The position numbers and the translations under genes are program-made. The notes under the pieces are model-generated. The model was given only the letters and a program-made list of their open reading frames with translations. It ran no database searches and was not told the DNA's origin. DNA of 64,000 nucleotides, taken from the NCBI RefSeq assembly GCF_000372725.1, contig NW_005200784.1:904362-968361 (forward strand). The letters are read 5' to 3'. How positions within the stretch are numbered: position 1 is the first letter of the stretch; every line of letters starts with the position of its first letter. This DNA comes from Emiliania huxleyi CCMP1516. Its lineage: Eukaryota > Haptophyta > Isochrysidales > Noelaerhabdaceae. Positions 33,611 through 42,865 of this stretch are shown here, one piece after another.

Positions 33611-34282
33611 CTGAGGGAGGGTGTAGAGGATGTAGAGTGTAGAGCGCTGTAGAGCGGTAGAGCTGTAGAGCGCTGTAGAGCTGTAGAGCGCTGTAGAGCT
33701 GTAGAGCTCTACATCCGGCGCGGGACGATGTGAGTCGCCTGTAGAGCGCTGTAGAGCGCGATTTTGCTGTAGAGTTGGTTGTAGAGGCTCTACAGCCAAA
33801 CCGCCGGGAAGGCAGTGACTCAAAGAGGTCGAGCCGCGCTAATGGGGTGTCTCCGAGCTTACTGGAGCTCTGATGGACGGCCTTGACTACCCTGACACAC
33901 AGAGAGTCACTCTGACGGCACACAACACCGCTACGCCGAGCCGAGCTGACGCGCCGAGGCGCCGGCCAGTCGCAGCCGTGAGGCATGCCACAGCAGCAGA
34001 GGCACCTGCCACCCATTGGGCGGGCAGACAGAAGGCCAGGGCAGCACTGGCAAGTGCAACGCGCCTCATGTCGGAGAGCGACCGTGCCTCGTTCGCCGCT
34101 TATGATGTAGAGTTTGTTGTAGAGATTTCACGTTGTAGAGCGCCTCTACATCGCTCTACAGGCGACTCACATCGTCACGCGCCGGATGTAGAGCTCTACA
34201 GCTCTACAGCGCTCCAGAGCGCTCTACATCTCTACAGCTCTACAGCGCTCTAACACTCTACATCCTCTACACCCTCCCTCAG
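33611..34282. mobile_element. TGTAGAGC-array terminal-inverted-repeat element, copy 1 (672 bp)
   Basis: The ends are CTGAGGGAGGGTGTAGAGG and its complement. The terminal ~150-190 bp on each side consist of TGTAGAGC/GCTCTACA units, many of them self-complementary (CTGTAGAGCTCTACAT). The unique core (33,780-34,090) matches the core of copy 2 at 57,294-58,723. No target duplication is evident here, so one flank may have been rearranged. There is no transposase. Confidence 0.75.
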
Positions 34283-34545
34283 CCATTGAACCCCTTGTGT
34301 TGAGGTTGAAGTTGGTGTCGGCGAGGTTGAGGTACTCGACGCCCAAGGTGCAAGGAGTTGAAATCGGAGAGCGAGACGCCGAGGAGCGCCGCCTTGTTCT
34401 GGATGTAGGGCACGTCCTTGCCCTCGTTCGCCGCGAGCGCAACGTGGAGGACGCGCTGCGCGCCGCTGTCGGTGCCGGCGGCCGCCGCAGCGGCCATCTC
34501 GCACTCATCTGTCTGGTAGGCGTCCATGCTGGTGTGTGTGGCTGT
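34283..34545 (-). pseudogene. Frameshifted exon-like fragment of an unrecognised protein
   Basis: On the minus strand MDAYQTDECEMAAAAAAG leads into HVALAANEGKDVPYIQNKAA and then LLGVSLSDFN. After a one-base shift near 34,350 the text continues VEYLNLADTNFNLNTRG. Its composition is unlike the neighbouring repeats, and it is cut off by the transposon end at 34,282. I cannot name the family. Confidence 0.35.
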
Positions 34546-34700
34546 TGGCGTCGACGACGTCCATGCGAGCGCTCGCTGTCGAGCTGCTCGTCGAGGCCGT
34601 ATGCGCGGGGCGCCGTTGATGCCGCGTCAGTGCAACGAATTCTTACTCGCACAACACTGGGCACGGGACTGGCGCGCACTCACGGAAATTCTTACTCGTA

Positions 34701-35275
34701 CTGTCGTAGCCTAAAGTCTGGGCAGGTTGTCGGGGACACGATCCCGGCGTGAACACGACTAACTGACGGATCCGCTCCTGACAGTCGCACGCGCCGCTCT
34801 GTGGCGCGTGCGACTGTCTTTGTTTGAAGTAAAAAGTCGAATCAGAGCGCCGTCGGCGTTGTCCCCGGATTTTCTCCCCAGGACCGCCCGTCCGGCACCG
34901 CTCCGGGACGCACGCCGGCGAAGCACCATCAAGCTGCTGTACGGCCCCGGCATCGCCTCCCCTGGCTTAGCTCTCAGTCAAGATATTGTGCACATGGGTG
35001 GCCTCTACAATATACTCACTGACACTGAACCTCCCAGAGCTCGTCCCGGTCCGCCACGGCCATCCTCGTCCTCCGGCGGGCCCCCGGCCGCGGCGCGGTG
35101 CGGCGGCGTCACAAATCCGACTACAGAGCACCGGGACGCGGTCGGGCGATCTAAGGCCCAGTGAGGCGTATGCATTGCCCATCCAGGGCTATCACCTGGA
35201 CCCATCAACAGGCGCCTGCGGCGCCGTGGTCAGGAGCTGCTGCTCCAACCTGTTCACACTTTCGTACTGTCGTAG
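34701..35275. mobile_element. MITE of the CTGTC family, copy A (575 bp)
   Basis: This is homologous over its length to the element at 57,447-58,024, where the insertion site is clean. Here the left edge TA-CTGTCGTAG and right edge CTGTCGTAG-TA form a 13-bp direct repeat (CGTACTGTCGTAG) instead of an inverted one. The inner end motifs AAAGTCTGGGCAGGTTG and CAACCTGTTCACACTTT are inverted as in copy B. A strong hairpin lies at 34,780-34,818. Its right end is 46 bp before the argC start codon, so it forms argC upstream DNA. Confidence 0.75.
34780..34818 (+). other. Conserved hairpin motif, instance 2
   Basis: GACAGTCGCACGCGCC (34,780-34,795) pairs perfectly with GGCGCGTGCGACTGTC (34,803-34,818), a 16-bp stem with a 7-base loop. 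It is followed by TTTGTTTGAAGTAAAAAGTC. Compared with instance 3, at least five base pairs of the stem have changed on both sides. Confidence 0.75.
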
Positions 35276-35321
35276 TATCGGGCCTCGCTTTGCTCGTGCC
35301 GGGGCCGCTTTCGGCTACCCG

Positions 35322-36775
35322 ATGCTCTCGCTCCTCCTCGCCTCCTCGCCCAGCTTCACCGCGCGGCCTCTGCCGCCGCCGCGGGCGCGTTGCACGCCTG
35401 ATGTGCTCATGGCGGCCGTCTTCATCGATGGCGAGGCGGGCACGACCGGGCTGCAGGTCCGCGGCAGGCTCAGCACTCGGGACGACATCGACCTCATCAC
35501 GCTGCCCGAGGAGTCGAGGAAGGACCCTGCCGCGCGGGCCGAGGCCATCAACAAGGCCGACGCCGTGATCCTCTGCCTGCCGGACGCGGCTGCCATCGAG
35601 GCGGCCGCGCTCGTCGCGGCCGACAACGACCGGACGGTGCTCATCGACGCGAGCACCGCGCACCGCACGAATGCAGAGTGGGCCTACGGCTTTCCCGAGC
35701 TCTCGGGCGCGCAGCGCTCGAAGATCGCCGCGTCGAAGCGGATCGCCAACCCGGGCTGCTACGCGACGGGCTTCATCTCGCTGCTCGGCCCGCTGGTCGG
35801 CGCGGGAGCGGTGCGGCGCGAGGCGCGGCTGGTGACGTCGGCGGTGTCGGGCTACTCGGGGGGCGGGAACCCGCTCATCGCGGTCTACGAGGGCGCGGAG
35901 CACGAGCCGTGGGGCGCCTACGGCTTCTCGCTCTCGCACAAGCACCTGCCCGAGATGGCCGCCTTCTCGGGCCTCGACCGGCCGCCCATCTTCATGCCGG
36001 CGGTGGGGGACTTTGCGCAAGGCGCGCGCGCCGGGAGGGGCGGGAGGGCCAGTGCGCAGGGGTGGGTGAGGGGCGGGCGGCTGGAAACGTCTCCGCGCTG
36101 AGCCTCCTCCCCAGGCGTGGTCAGCTATTAATATTAACATGCATTCCTCCCGCGCGGAACAGGCATGGTTGTGTCTGTGCCGCTGCACTACGACTCCGAC
36201 CTCGAGCCCGCCTTTGCCGAGGGCGAGGGGGTGGGGCCCTCGCCGGCCCATCGCCCCCTCGGCCACTCACCCCCCGCACGACCACGCCCTCGCTCTCTCG
36301 CCCTCGCCGCCCTCGCCACCTCGCCATATCGCCGCTGCCCTCGCCCTCGCCGCCCTCGCCAAAGCGCTGCAGAGCCGCGCGCCAGCCAACTGCTCGCCCC
36401 TCAGGTCGGCGAGCGACTTCACGCGGCGCTGGCAGCCCACTACGCCGACGAGCACTTCGTCTCGGTGGGCGGCCGAGGCGTGAGGCGTGCGGCAGCCTGT
36501 GCAGCCCACCCCGGCCCGCCCCTCGGCTGCTTTAGGTGATGAGCTTGGGCGAGGAGGCGTGGAAGGAGGAGGGGCTGCTTGAGCGAGGCGCTTTCCTCCG
36601 GCCAGACGCCCTCAACGACTCGAACCACCTCCAGATCTTTGTGTACTGCAACGACGCCGCGCGCACTTGCGTCGTCGCCGCCCGGCTCGACAACCTCGGC
36701 AAGGGTGCCTCGGGCGCCGCGGTGCAGAACCTGAACATCGCGCTCGGCCTCGATGAGCGGACGAGCCTCGAGTAG
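35322..36775 (+). CDS. argC: N-acetyl-gamma-glutamyl-phosphate reductase
   Basis: This enzyme is the NADPH-dependent third step of arginine (ornithine) biosynthesis, reducing N-acetylglutamyl phosphate to the semialdehyde. Four exons are read: 35,322-36,021, 36,163-36,230, 36,405-36,464, 36,536-36,775. The first intron is GC-AG, the others GT-AG; phases close to 355 residues. Seen in sequence: nucleotide-binding start FIDGEAGTTGLQ, active-site Cys in NPGCYATGF, SGYSGGGN, HKHLPEM, AQGMVVSVPLH across the first splice, and the C-terminal signature VAARLDNLGKGASGAAVQN. The 29 residues before MAAVFIDGEAG are Leu/Ser/Pro/Arg-rich and could be a plastid-targeting presequence; an ATG at 35,409 would remove it. 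The short type without an N-terminal kinase fusion is indicated. A MITE ends 46 bp upstream. Confidence 0.9.
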
Positions 36776-37145
36776 GGCCTGTCTAGCCCTTGGGGCAGGG
36801 CGCTCGGCGGGCCACCCTCGCGGTAGGCATAAAACAAGTTTAGGTCGTTGAGCATTATAGACAATAGAGGACCCGACCGCGGGCCACCGCGCCGCGATTC
36901 CCCTTCCGCCCCGCGGGGCTTGGGCCTTGTGGCCGCCGCTCTCTTGGACACTGATCACTGTTCCGTCGACGAGGACGTTTTCAATCACTGTATTCGCTCT
37001 CTCGATCACCGAAAGCTTTTTTCGTGTGTGGATTTCGTCGCATTTCGAGACCCTCGCGCGCTCGCCTGGCCCAACAGCCTATACCTCCTCACGTCGTATC
37101 TCGCAGCTCTCACGGACACGCGGCCCCCGGCGGGATGGAGACGTA
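36776..37145. other. Intergenic between convergent argC and RUS genes
   Basis: 370 bases hold both 3' ends. I see no repeat or coding signal. Confidence 0.4.
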
Positions 37146-38733
37146 TCAGTGATCGCTGTCGAACGTGACGACCGTCGCCCGCGCGAGGGTGTCACACGCC
37201 ACGGAGGTATCATAGCCCGCCGCCTCAAGCGCCGCTTCGAAGCGCCTGACCGCGCCCGCGTCCGGCGAGGCGCGCAGCACAGCCTCGGCGTCGGCCGGTG
37301 CGTCGCGAGGCAGCGCGTTCAGCTGGAACGCGTGCAGGACGGCGCGGCGCGCGTCTGCGGCGGTCGCGCCGCGGCGAAGGAGGACGTGGGAGCGAGGCGT
37401 GCGGCCCTCCTCCCGGCGGAGGACCAGGTGCCGCTCGCCCGCCGCCTCGAGCGCGGCGGCTACCTCGAGCACGCGCGAGGCGCCGCCGCACTCGCGCGCG
37501 ACCGCCTCGAGCCCGTGGCCGAGCAGCACGCCAGCCGCCTGCGGCGCGGAGGTGCGGCCGTGTCGCCTGGCTCGAGTCTCGGGCGGCCTAACCTCGACCC
37601 TAGCCCCGACTAGCCTACCCCTACCCGGCGCCTGGCTCGAGTCGGGCAGGCGAGCCACTTTGTCCCACGCCGCGAGCGCGGAGGGCGGCGGCAGCGAGCC
37701 CGAGCGAGCAAAGGCGGACCAGCACCGGGCCAGCCGCCTCGCGTTCATGGGCGTCGTCAGCGCGAGCAGCTTGAGCCCTCTCTCACACGCGACGAGGTGG
37801 AGCGCGGTCAGCGTGCCGAACCAGCACCACGCGCCTGCCTCGCCGCCCGCGCTCGCCAGCCCGAAGCGAGCAATCAGCAGGGACAGGGCGAGGCCGACAA
37901 GTCCAGAGAGGGTCCCGACAGCGCCGCCCTTGGCGCTGATCTCCGCCATCCCGGCGCCGCGAGTACTCCAGTGGAGCGAGATGGCGGCGTTGGCGCCTCC
38001 CGCCAGCACGCCGCACAGCGCCTTGAAGACGCTCGCGGCGCAGAGCAGCGGCAAGAAGAGGCCGCGGTGCCGAAGCCGCACCGCCAGCATCTCGCAGCAT
38101 AGGCCGATGTCCACCGCGACGTCGCCGGCGAACCGCCTATTTAGTCACCGGCGGCGCGAGTGGCTCTCTCTTCTCAGAGCTGTCCGGCTCTTCTTTGCGT
38201 TCTCCTCCTCTCTCCTCTCTCCTCTCTCCTCTCTCCTCTCTCCTCTCTCCTCTCTCCTCTCCGAGCCTATTTAGTCACCAGCGCCGCGTGTCGCCGCCCA
38301 GCCGAGAGCCGAGGATCGAGGCCGCGCCGAGATTCGCGAGCATCCCGGCGCCGTCGCGGCAGATCCACTGCAGTGTTGCTGCCGCTGCAGTCGCGGTCTC
38401 GTCTCCAACGCCCAGGCCTGCCAACACCCGGGACGTGGCGAGCACATTTCGAAGCTGCGTGGTCAGATCCTGGGCGACGTGCCAGAACTGGTACCGAAGA
38501 TACTCTTGCGGCACGGTGGCGGGCCAGCCAGCCGGCAGCAGCGCCTGCTTGGCCGTTTGGAGGCTCCAGCTCTTTGCGGCGCGGCCGGCGTCTACCGACG
38601 GCCTGCGCAGCAAGACGGCGTGGCTGCGATCGCGCACGAGCGCGACGCCGCTGCGCTCCTCGCAGAGACGCGCCGACGGCTGGCTGTTTGGGGCGAGAGC
38701 AGCCAGCACGGGCGAGAGCAGCAGGAGCGCCAT
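37146..38733 (-). CDS. RUS family (DUF647, root UVB sensitive-like) protein
   Basis: RUS proteins are eukaryotic membrane-associated proteins, in plants needed for UV-B responses, vitamin B6-related signalling and auxin transport; biochemical activity is unknown. The start is the ATG at 38,733 (MALLLLSPVLAALAP), a hydrophobic presequence. Exon 1 (38,733-38,279) holds LLPAGWPATVPQEYLRYQFW, then VGDETATAAAATLQWICRDG and GMLANLGAA. Exon 2 (38,136-37,146) continues across the splice with WRFAGDVAVDIGLCCEM and AGGANAAISLHWSTRGAGMA, then EISAKGGAVGTLSGLVGLAL and a C-terminal domain ending VVTFDSDH. These blocks follow the family order. The intron (38,137-38,278) is GT-AG and flanked by direct repeats. 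A further in-frame intron may lie around 37,650-37,540, where family resemblance lapses. Confidence 0.8.
38135..38288 (-). repeat. RUS intron with direct repeats at both splice sites
   Basis: GCCTATTTAGTCACC plus adjoining bases occurs at 38,135-38,158 and again at 38,265-38,288 (24 bp, two mismatches, 130-bp spacing). The repeats straddle the acceptor and donor of the intron 38,137-38,278. Between them lies a (CTCTCCT)n microsatellite (38,201-38,258). Confidence 0.8.
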
Positions 38734-38966
38734 CAGCGCAGCGTGGTTGCCGGAGGCTCGACCCGAAGGTGACGGAGGTGATGTCGGTGTTTGTGAAGGC
38801 GTGCTGCAGCGAGGGCGCGGGGCGTGGCGGCTCGCGTTGGGGGCGTCGGGAGAACGCGGGAGCAACCAGGTCCCTTCCAGAGAAAGAAAGAAACATGACG
38901 ACAAAACTTCCTCGCACAACACTGGGCACGGGACTGGCGCGCACTGGCACTAACACAGGTACACCG

Positions 38967-40200
38967 AAAGAAACGGAGAACCCAAGGGAGGGATGGGAGC
39001 AGGATGGGAGAACGGCACGCCGCCACATAAAAAAATTTAAGGAGAGGGGTGTGATGCGCTAGCCGTCGCCCACCCTTGGGCGTCCGCCTCTTCCTATCTC
39101 TCTTCGCAGTCTCTCGCCGATTCTCGCTGCAACCTTCATGCCACCTCGCGGTCGTCCCACTCTCGTCGTTCTCTCCCTTGTCATTTCCTCCTCTGTCGCG
39201 TCGCTCTCCTCTGCCTCGTTCTGCGACGCCGCCGCCGCCTGCCGGTCCCTTGTTCGCGCGGCTTCTCCCGCCTCTCGGCGCAACTCCGCCCTCCTGGCGG
39301 CATATTTTGGCCCCTCGAGTTTATCAAGCTCTCCTCGCGCAAGGACGACTCTTCTGACTCCCACTGCGATCATTTGCCACCCAGTCATGTCGTTGCTCAG
39401 GTCCACTCTCTCTTCGAACACTTGTGCCTCCACGGATGATGCTGGCGCTGGGGTCCCCTTCGGGTGCATCGTGACAGCTGACGACGGGATTTCCACTGGT
39501 TCGTCCTCCTCTGAGTCGTCTTCCCCGGCTTCCTTCCGCTCGGCTCTACGTTCGGTACGTTCGGCGTGGCTCACCCTCCATGCCGTGAACAGGCGCTTTA
39601 TCCACTCTATATTCTTCTCTCGTTCCTCTGCCCGTGCCTTGGTCTTGTCGTTGTTTCGCACCCATGTCTGTATGGCAGTCGAGGCTGCCTTCCCCACTGC
39701 CTGTAGTTCACTCGTCACCTCTCCCGCGAGCTCCCTTCTCTTTCTTTCGGGTATGGAGTCCGTGAGTGCGGGTAGCGTGCAGGCAATCACGGGCGCTATT
39801 TTGTCGTACTCCTCTTCGGCGAGCGCTCCAAATCTAGACCCTTTCGCCTTTAAGGATGCTGCTCTCGCTCGTCTCAGGAATGTGGCGGTGTCTTTTGAGT
39901 CCGGCGCCTCCCGTTCAACTCTTGCTGTCGCCCTCGCCGTGTGTTTGTCGAGCTTCCGCATGAAGTAACGCGCCTCTTCCTTATTTCCAGCGCAGCTGCC
40001 GCTCAGTATGTGCGCCAACGACGCCTGTGGTGGCTCACTGTCTTCTTGTTTCCAGTCGTGAGTCCCAGTCTCTCTACAGTTCTCCGAGTCTCCTCCTCGC
40101 CTCGCGCGCCTCTTTTGTGGCCTCATCCCTAGCCGCTTTGCACGCTCTGCAATAAATAAATAAATAAATAAAACGGACACACCAAACAAGGGGTGGGCTC
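38967..40200 (-). mobile_element. Longest copy of a dispersed repeat family with its own ORF
   Basis: Read on the minus strand, the copy starts with a box complementary to GGACACACCAAAC followed by (TTTA)n, carries a long ORF, and ends with boxes complementary to CACACAGGGATTT-like sequence and CCAAGGGAGGGATGGGAG plus a (TTTC)-like tract. Shorter, 5'-truncated relatives lie at 22,143, 25,408 and 52,113, all in the same orientation. Truncation from one side and a simple-sequence tail resemble non-LTR retroelement behaviour, but no reverse transcriptase is present, so the class is undetermined. Confidence 0.6.
39059..40126 (-). CDS. Repeat-family ORF, charged helical protein
   Basis: The frame gives 355 residues from the ATG at 40,126 (MRPQKRRARRGGDSEN); it is open further upstream into the (TTTA)n box. 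The protein is rich in Lys, Arg, Glu and Ala and looks mostly helical. It contains EEEYDKIAPVIACTLPALTD, a Trp-containing segment (AIQTWVRNND, EWIKRLFTAWRVSHAE), an acidic spacer (EDDSEEDEPVEI), and a basic C-terminus RVGRPRGGMKVAARIGERLR. Part of it is preserved in the truncated copy at 22,257-22,592, which shows that it is a repeated sequence. No nuclease, polymerase or transposase motif is visible. An RNA/DNA-binding ORF1-like role is only a guess. Confidence 0.5.
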   Translation of the reverse strand: MRPQKRRARRGGDSENCRETGTHDWKQEDSEPPQASLAHILSGSCAGNKEEARYFMRKLDKHTARATARVEREAPDSKDTATFLRRARAASLKAKGSRFGALAEEEYDKIAPVIACTLPALTDSIPERKRRELAGEVTSELQAVGKAASTAIQTWVRNNDKTKARAEEREKNIEWIKRLFTAWRVSHAERTERRAERKEAGEDDSEEDEPVEIPSSAVTMHPKGTPAPASSVEAQVFEERVDLSNDMTGWQMIAVGVRRVVLARGELDKLEGPKYAARRAELRREAGEAARTRDRQAAAASQNEAEESDATEEEMTRERTTRVGRPRGGMKVAARIGERLRREIGRGGRPRVGDG

Positions 40201-40248
40201 TGCAGTCCAGTTTATAGTCGAGAGCATTCGATTTCTTGCTGTGACTCC

Positions 40249-42492
40249 ATGGACGCGGCACCTCCTGCCGCCGGCCGTGTCGTCGCGCCGTCAGCCGCGA
40301 CGGCTCGGCCGCGCCCTCGCTTCACCGGGCTCTCAGCCAGGCCCGGGTCGGCCGGCGGCAGCGCTGCCGCCCCGCCTGCCGGTGGCAGCGGCGACGCGAC
40401 CGCCATCGTGCCGCAAAAGGCGCCGCGGCCGCGCCGCCGCTTCATCTCGCAGATTCCGCCTTCGATCGCCGATGACCCGGAGCTCCAGTCGGCCCTGGGC
40501 GCGCTGCCGTCCAACTACAACTTTGAGGTGCCAAAGACCATCTGGCGGCTCCAGCAGCTCAAGGCGTCGGCCGTCGCACTGCAGTTCCCCGAGGGCCTGC
40601 TCATGTATGCGACGACGATTGCCGACATCCTCGAGCGCTTCGCGGGCGTGTCGGCCGTCATCATGGGCGACGTCACGTACGGCGCCTGCTGCGTCGACGA
40701 CATCTCTGCGGCGGCGCTCGGCTGCCAGGTGCGGCCCCGCCTCCTCGGCTGGCGGCTGCTGGATGGCGTCCCTCTGACCCCGCCCCGGCCCGGCCTCGCA
40801 GCTGCTGGTGCACTACGGCCACTCGTGCCTCGTGCCGGTCGATCAGATGGAGACCGACGTGCTGTACGTCTTTGTCGAGATTGCCATCGACACCGCGCAC
40901 CTGGTCGACTCGCTGCGGCTCGCCTTCACGTCAGCGCCGTTCGGGCCCGCCACGCGGCTCGCGCTCTGCGGCACGATCCAATTCGCCGGCTCGCTGCACG
41001 CGGTCCGCGCCGCCCTCGAGCCGCACCTCGCCTCGGTGACGGTCCCGCAGTGCAAGCCGCTCTCCGCCGGCGAGACGCTCGGCTGCACCTCCCCGAAGCT
41101 GCACGACGTGGACGCGGTCGCCTTCGTGGCGGACGGCCGCTTCCACCCCGAGTCGGTGATGATCTCCAACCCGAGCGTCCCGCTCTACCGCTACGACCCG
41201 TACTCGAAGCAGCTCACACTCGAGGTGCGCGAGCACGCGCCGACCTTGGCCCCGCTGACCCCTCGCCCCCACCCACCCCGCCCCCGCCCCCGCCCCCGCC
41301 CCCAGGTGTACGAGCACGCGCGGATGCACGAGCTGCGGCGCGCCGCCGTCGCCACCGCCGCAAGGGCGCGCAGCTGGGGCATCGTCCTCGGCACGCTCGG
41401 CCGGCAGGGGTCGCCCGCCGTGCTCGGACACGTGCAGCGTATGCTCGCGGCGCGGAGGATGCCCTTCGTCACCGTGCTCCTGTCGGAGGTCTTCCCCGCC
41501 AAGCTCGCCGCCTTCGGCGAGGTCGAGGCGTGGGTGCAGATCTGCTGCCCGCGCCTCTCCGTCGACTGGGGGCACGCCTTTCCGGTGCCGCTCCCCTCGC
41601 TGCACGGTGCGGGCACCTCCCAGAACCCTGCCAGGCACCTCGCATCCCCTCTCTGCAGGTGCCGCTCCTCTCGCCTTACGAGGCGGAGGTCGCGCTCGGC
41701 GCCTCGGAGTGGCTCTCAACCTACCCGATGGACTACTACTCCAAGGCGGGCGGCACGTGGGCAAACTACGCGCTCGAGCATGACCGTAAGGCCAGCCGCG
41801 AGCGCTGCTGCAAGAGGGCGGCCGCGGTGGAGGCCGCGGAGGGCGGTTGCGGGCAGGGCGGCTGCGGGCAGGGCGGCTGCGGGCAGGGCGCTACGCCCTC
41901 TCCGCCGCCCTCGCCGCCCGCGTCGCCGCCCTCCTCGCCGCGCGCGAGCGGCGAGGCGAGCGGCTGTTTGGCGGGAGGGGGAGGCTACTCGCTGGTGGAC
42001 GACGGCGTGCGTCACGGCGGCGGGCTGCTCGAGCGGTGCTGCGCGCTCGAGAGGCGGTGCTTCGCAAAGCACGAGGCGATGGACCTCCCCGCCGAGACGC
42101 GCGGCCGCGGCGCCCTCCTCATCTGCGCCATTGCGGCGCCCGCGTGGCCTGACTTGGGCAGCATCGCCGCCGCGGGCGACGGCCGGCCGCCGCCGCCGCA
42201 GGTGGCGGGGTACCTCGTGCTGCAGCGCTCCTCCCTCGCGGCCTCCGTCGCGAAGCTCGTGGTCGCACCGGCGCACCGGCGCCAGGGCCTCGGCCGGCGG
42301 CTGCTCGAGCGCGCCCTCCAGATCGCGAGGGAGGGGCGCGCGCAGCTGTGCAGCCTCAATGTCGACACGAGCAACGAGCCCGCCCTGACGCTCTACCGCG
42401 GCGTCGGATTCCGCGTCGCCTCCACGCGGAGAGACTATTACTGCGTCGGCCGCGACGCATACGCGATGGAGGTTTCGCTGGCAGAGCAGTGA
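40249..42492 (+). CDS. DPH1: DPH1 diphthamide synthase subunit fused to a GNAT acetyltransferase
   Basis: DPH1 (with DPH2) is a [4Fe-4S] enzyme that transfers the aminocarboxypropyl group of SAM to the target histidine of translation elongation factor 2. Four exons: 40,249-40,728, 40,802-41,224, 41,306-41,584, 41,659-42,492, all GT-AG and phase 0, give 671 residues. Motifs seen: [40 protein letters not shown] continuing across intron 1 as [28 protein letters not shown] and [11 protein letters not shown]; these supply the three cluster Cys positions. After a Gly/Cys/Pro/Ser-rich linker ([16 protein letters not shown]), residues ~505-671 form a GNAT domain with [20 protein letters not shown] as the acetyl-CoA loop and [14 protein letters not shown]. 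The fusion lies in one exon, so it is unlikely to be an artefact of joining. Introns 2 and 3 start with sequence repeated at the next exon start. Confidence 0.88.
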   Translation: MDAAPPAAGRVVAPSAATARPRPRFTGLSARPGSAGGSAAAPPAGGSGDATAIVPQKAPRPRRRFISQIPPSIADDPELQSALGALPSNYNFEVPKTIWRLQQLKASAVALQFPEGLLMYATTIADILERFAGVSAVIMGDVTYGACCVDDISAAALGCQVRPRLLGWRLLDGVPLTPPRPGLAAAGALRPLVPRAGRSDGDRRAVRLCRDCHRHRAPGRLAAARLHVSAVRARHAARALRHDPIRRLAARGPRRPRAAPRLGDGPAVQAALRRRDARLHLPEAARRGRGRLRGGRPLPPRVGDDLQPERPALPLRPVLEAAHTRGARARADLGPADPSPPPTPPPPPPPPPGVRARADARAAARRRRHRRKGAQLGHRPRHARPAGVARRARTRAAYARGAEDALRHRAPVGGLPRQARRLRRGRGVGADLLPAPLRRLGARLSGAAPLAARCGHLPEPCQAPRIPSLQVPLLSPYEAEVALGASEWLSTYPMDYYSKAGGTWANYALEHDRKASRERCCKRAAAVEAAEGGCGQGGCGQGGCGQGATPSPPPSPPASPPSSPRASGEASGCLAGGGGYSLVDDGVRHGGGLLERCCALERRCFAKHEAMDLPAETRGRGALLICAIAAPAWPDLGSIAAAGDGRPPPPQVAGYLVLQRSSLAASVAKLVVAPAHRRQGLGRRLLERALQIAREGRAQLCSLNVDTSNEPALTLYRGVGFRVASTRRDYYCVGRDAYAMEVSLAEQ

Positions 42493-42825
42493 GCGGTGCA
42501 GGCCGCGGCAAGATTGATGCAGCCCCGCAGCAAAAGTCGAGTGTCAGTCCAGTGGCAATTAGCCAATGAATTGAATGTCGCGCGGTCTCATGTGTTCCAC
42601 GACCTTACGCGGAATGCAAAATATGCGTTTTACGGGGCAAAAACCAAAATGTGCAGACACTTTTTCTTTGTAGATACACAAGGAACACGAGGAGCGCTCA
42701 TCCACCCGCTCACACAGCTCTCTTCCAGCGCTCTGCGGCGTGCGCGGGCACTGTCCACTGAGACTGACCCGACACCCGTGGCACCACTGTGACAGTCACC
42801 CGGGTCCACTGGCTCCCTGGATCCC
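42493..42825. other. Intergenic, no gene recognised
   Basis: 333 bases between the DPH1-GNAT stop and the duplicated LIM-CH segment. No repeat or coding signal is supported. Confidence 0.4.
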
Positions 42826-42865
42826 TCTTCTCCACTTCACTTGTACTGCACCGCACGTATATCGA

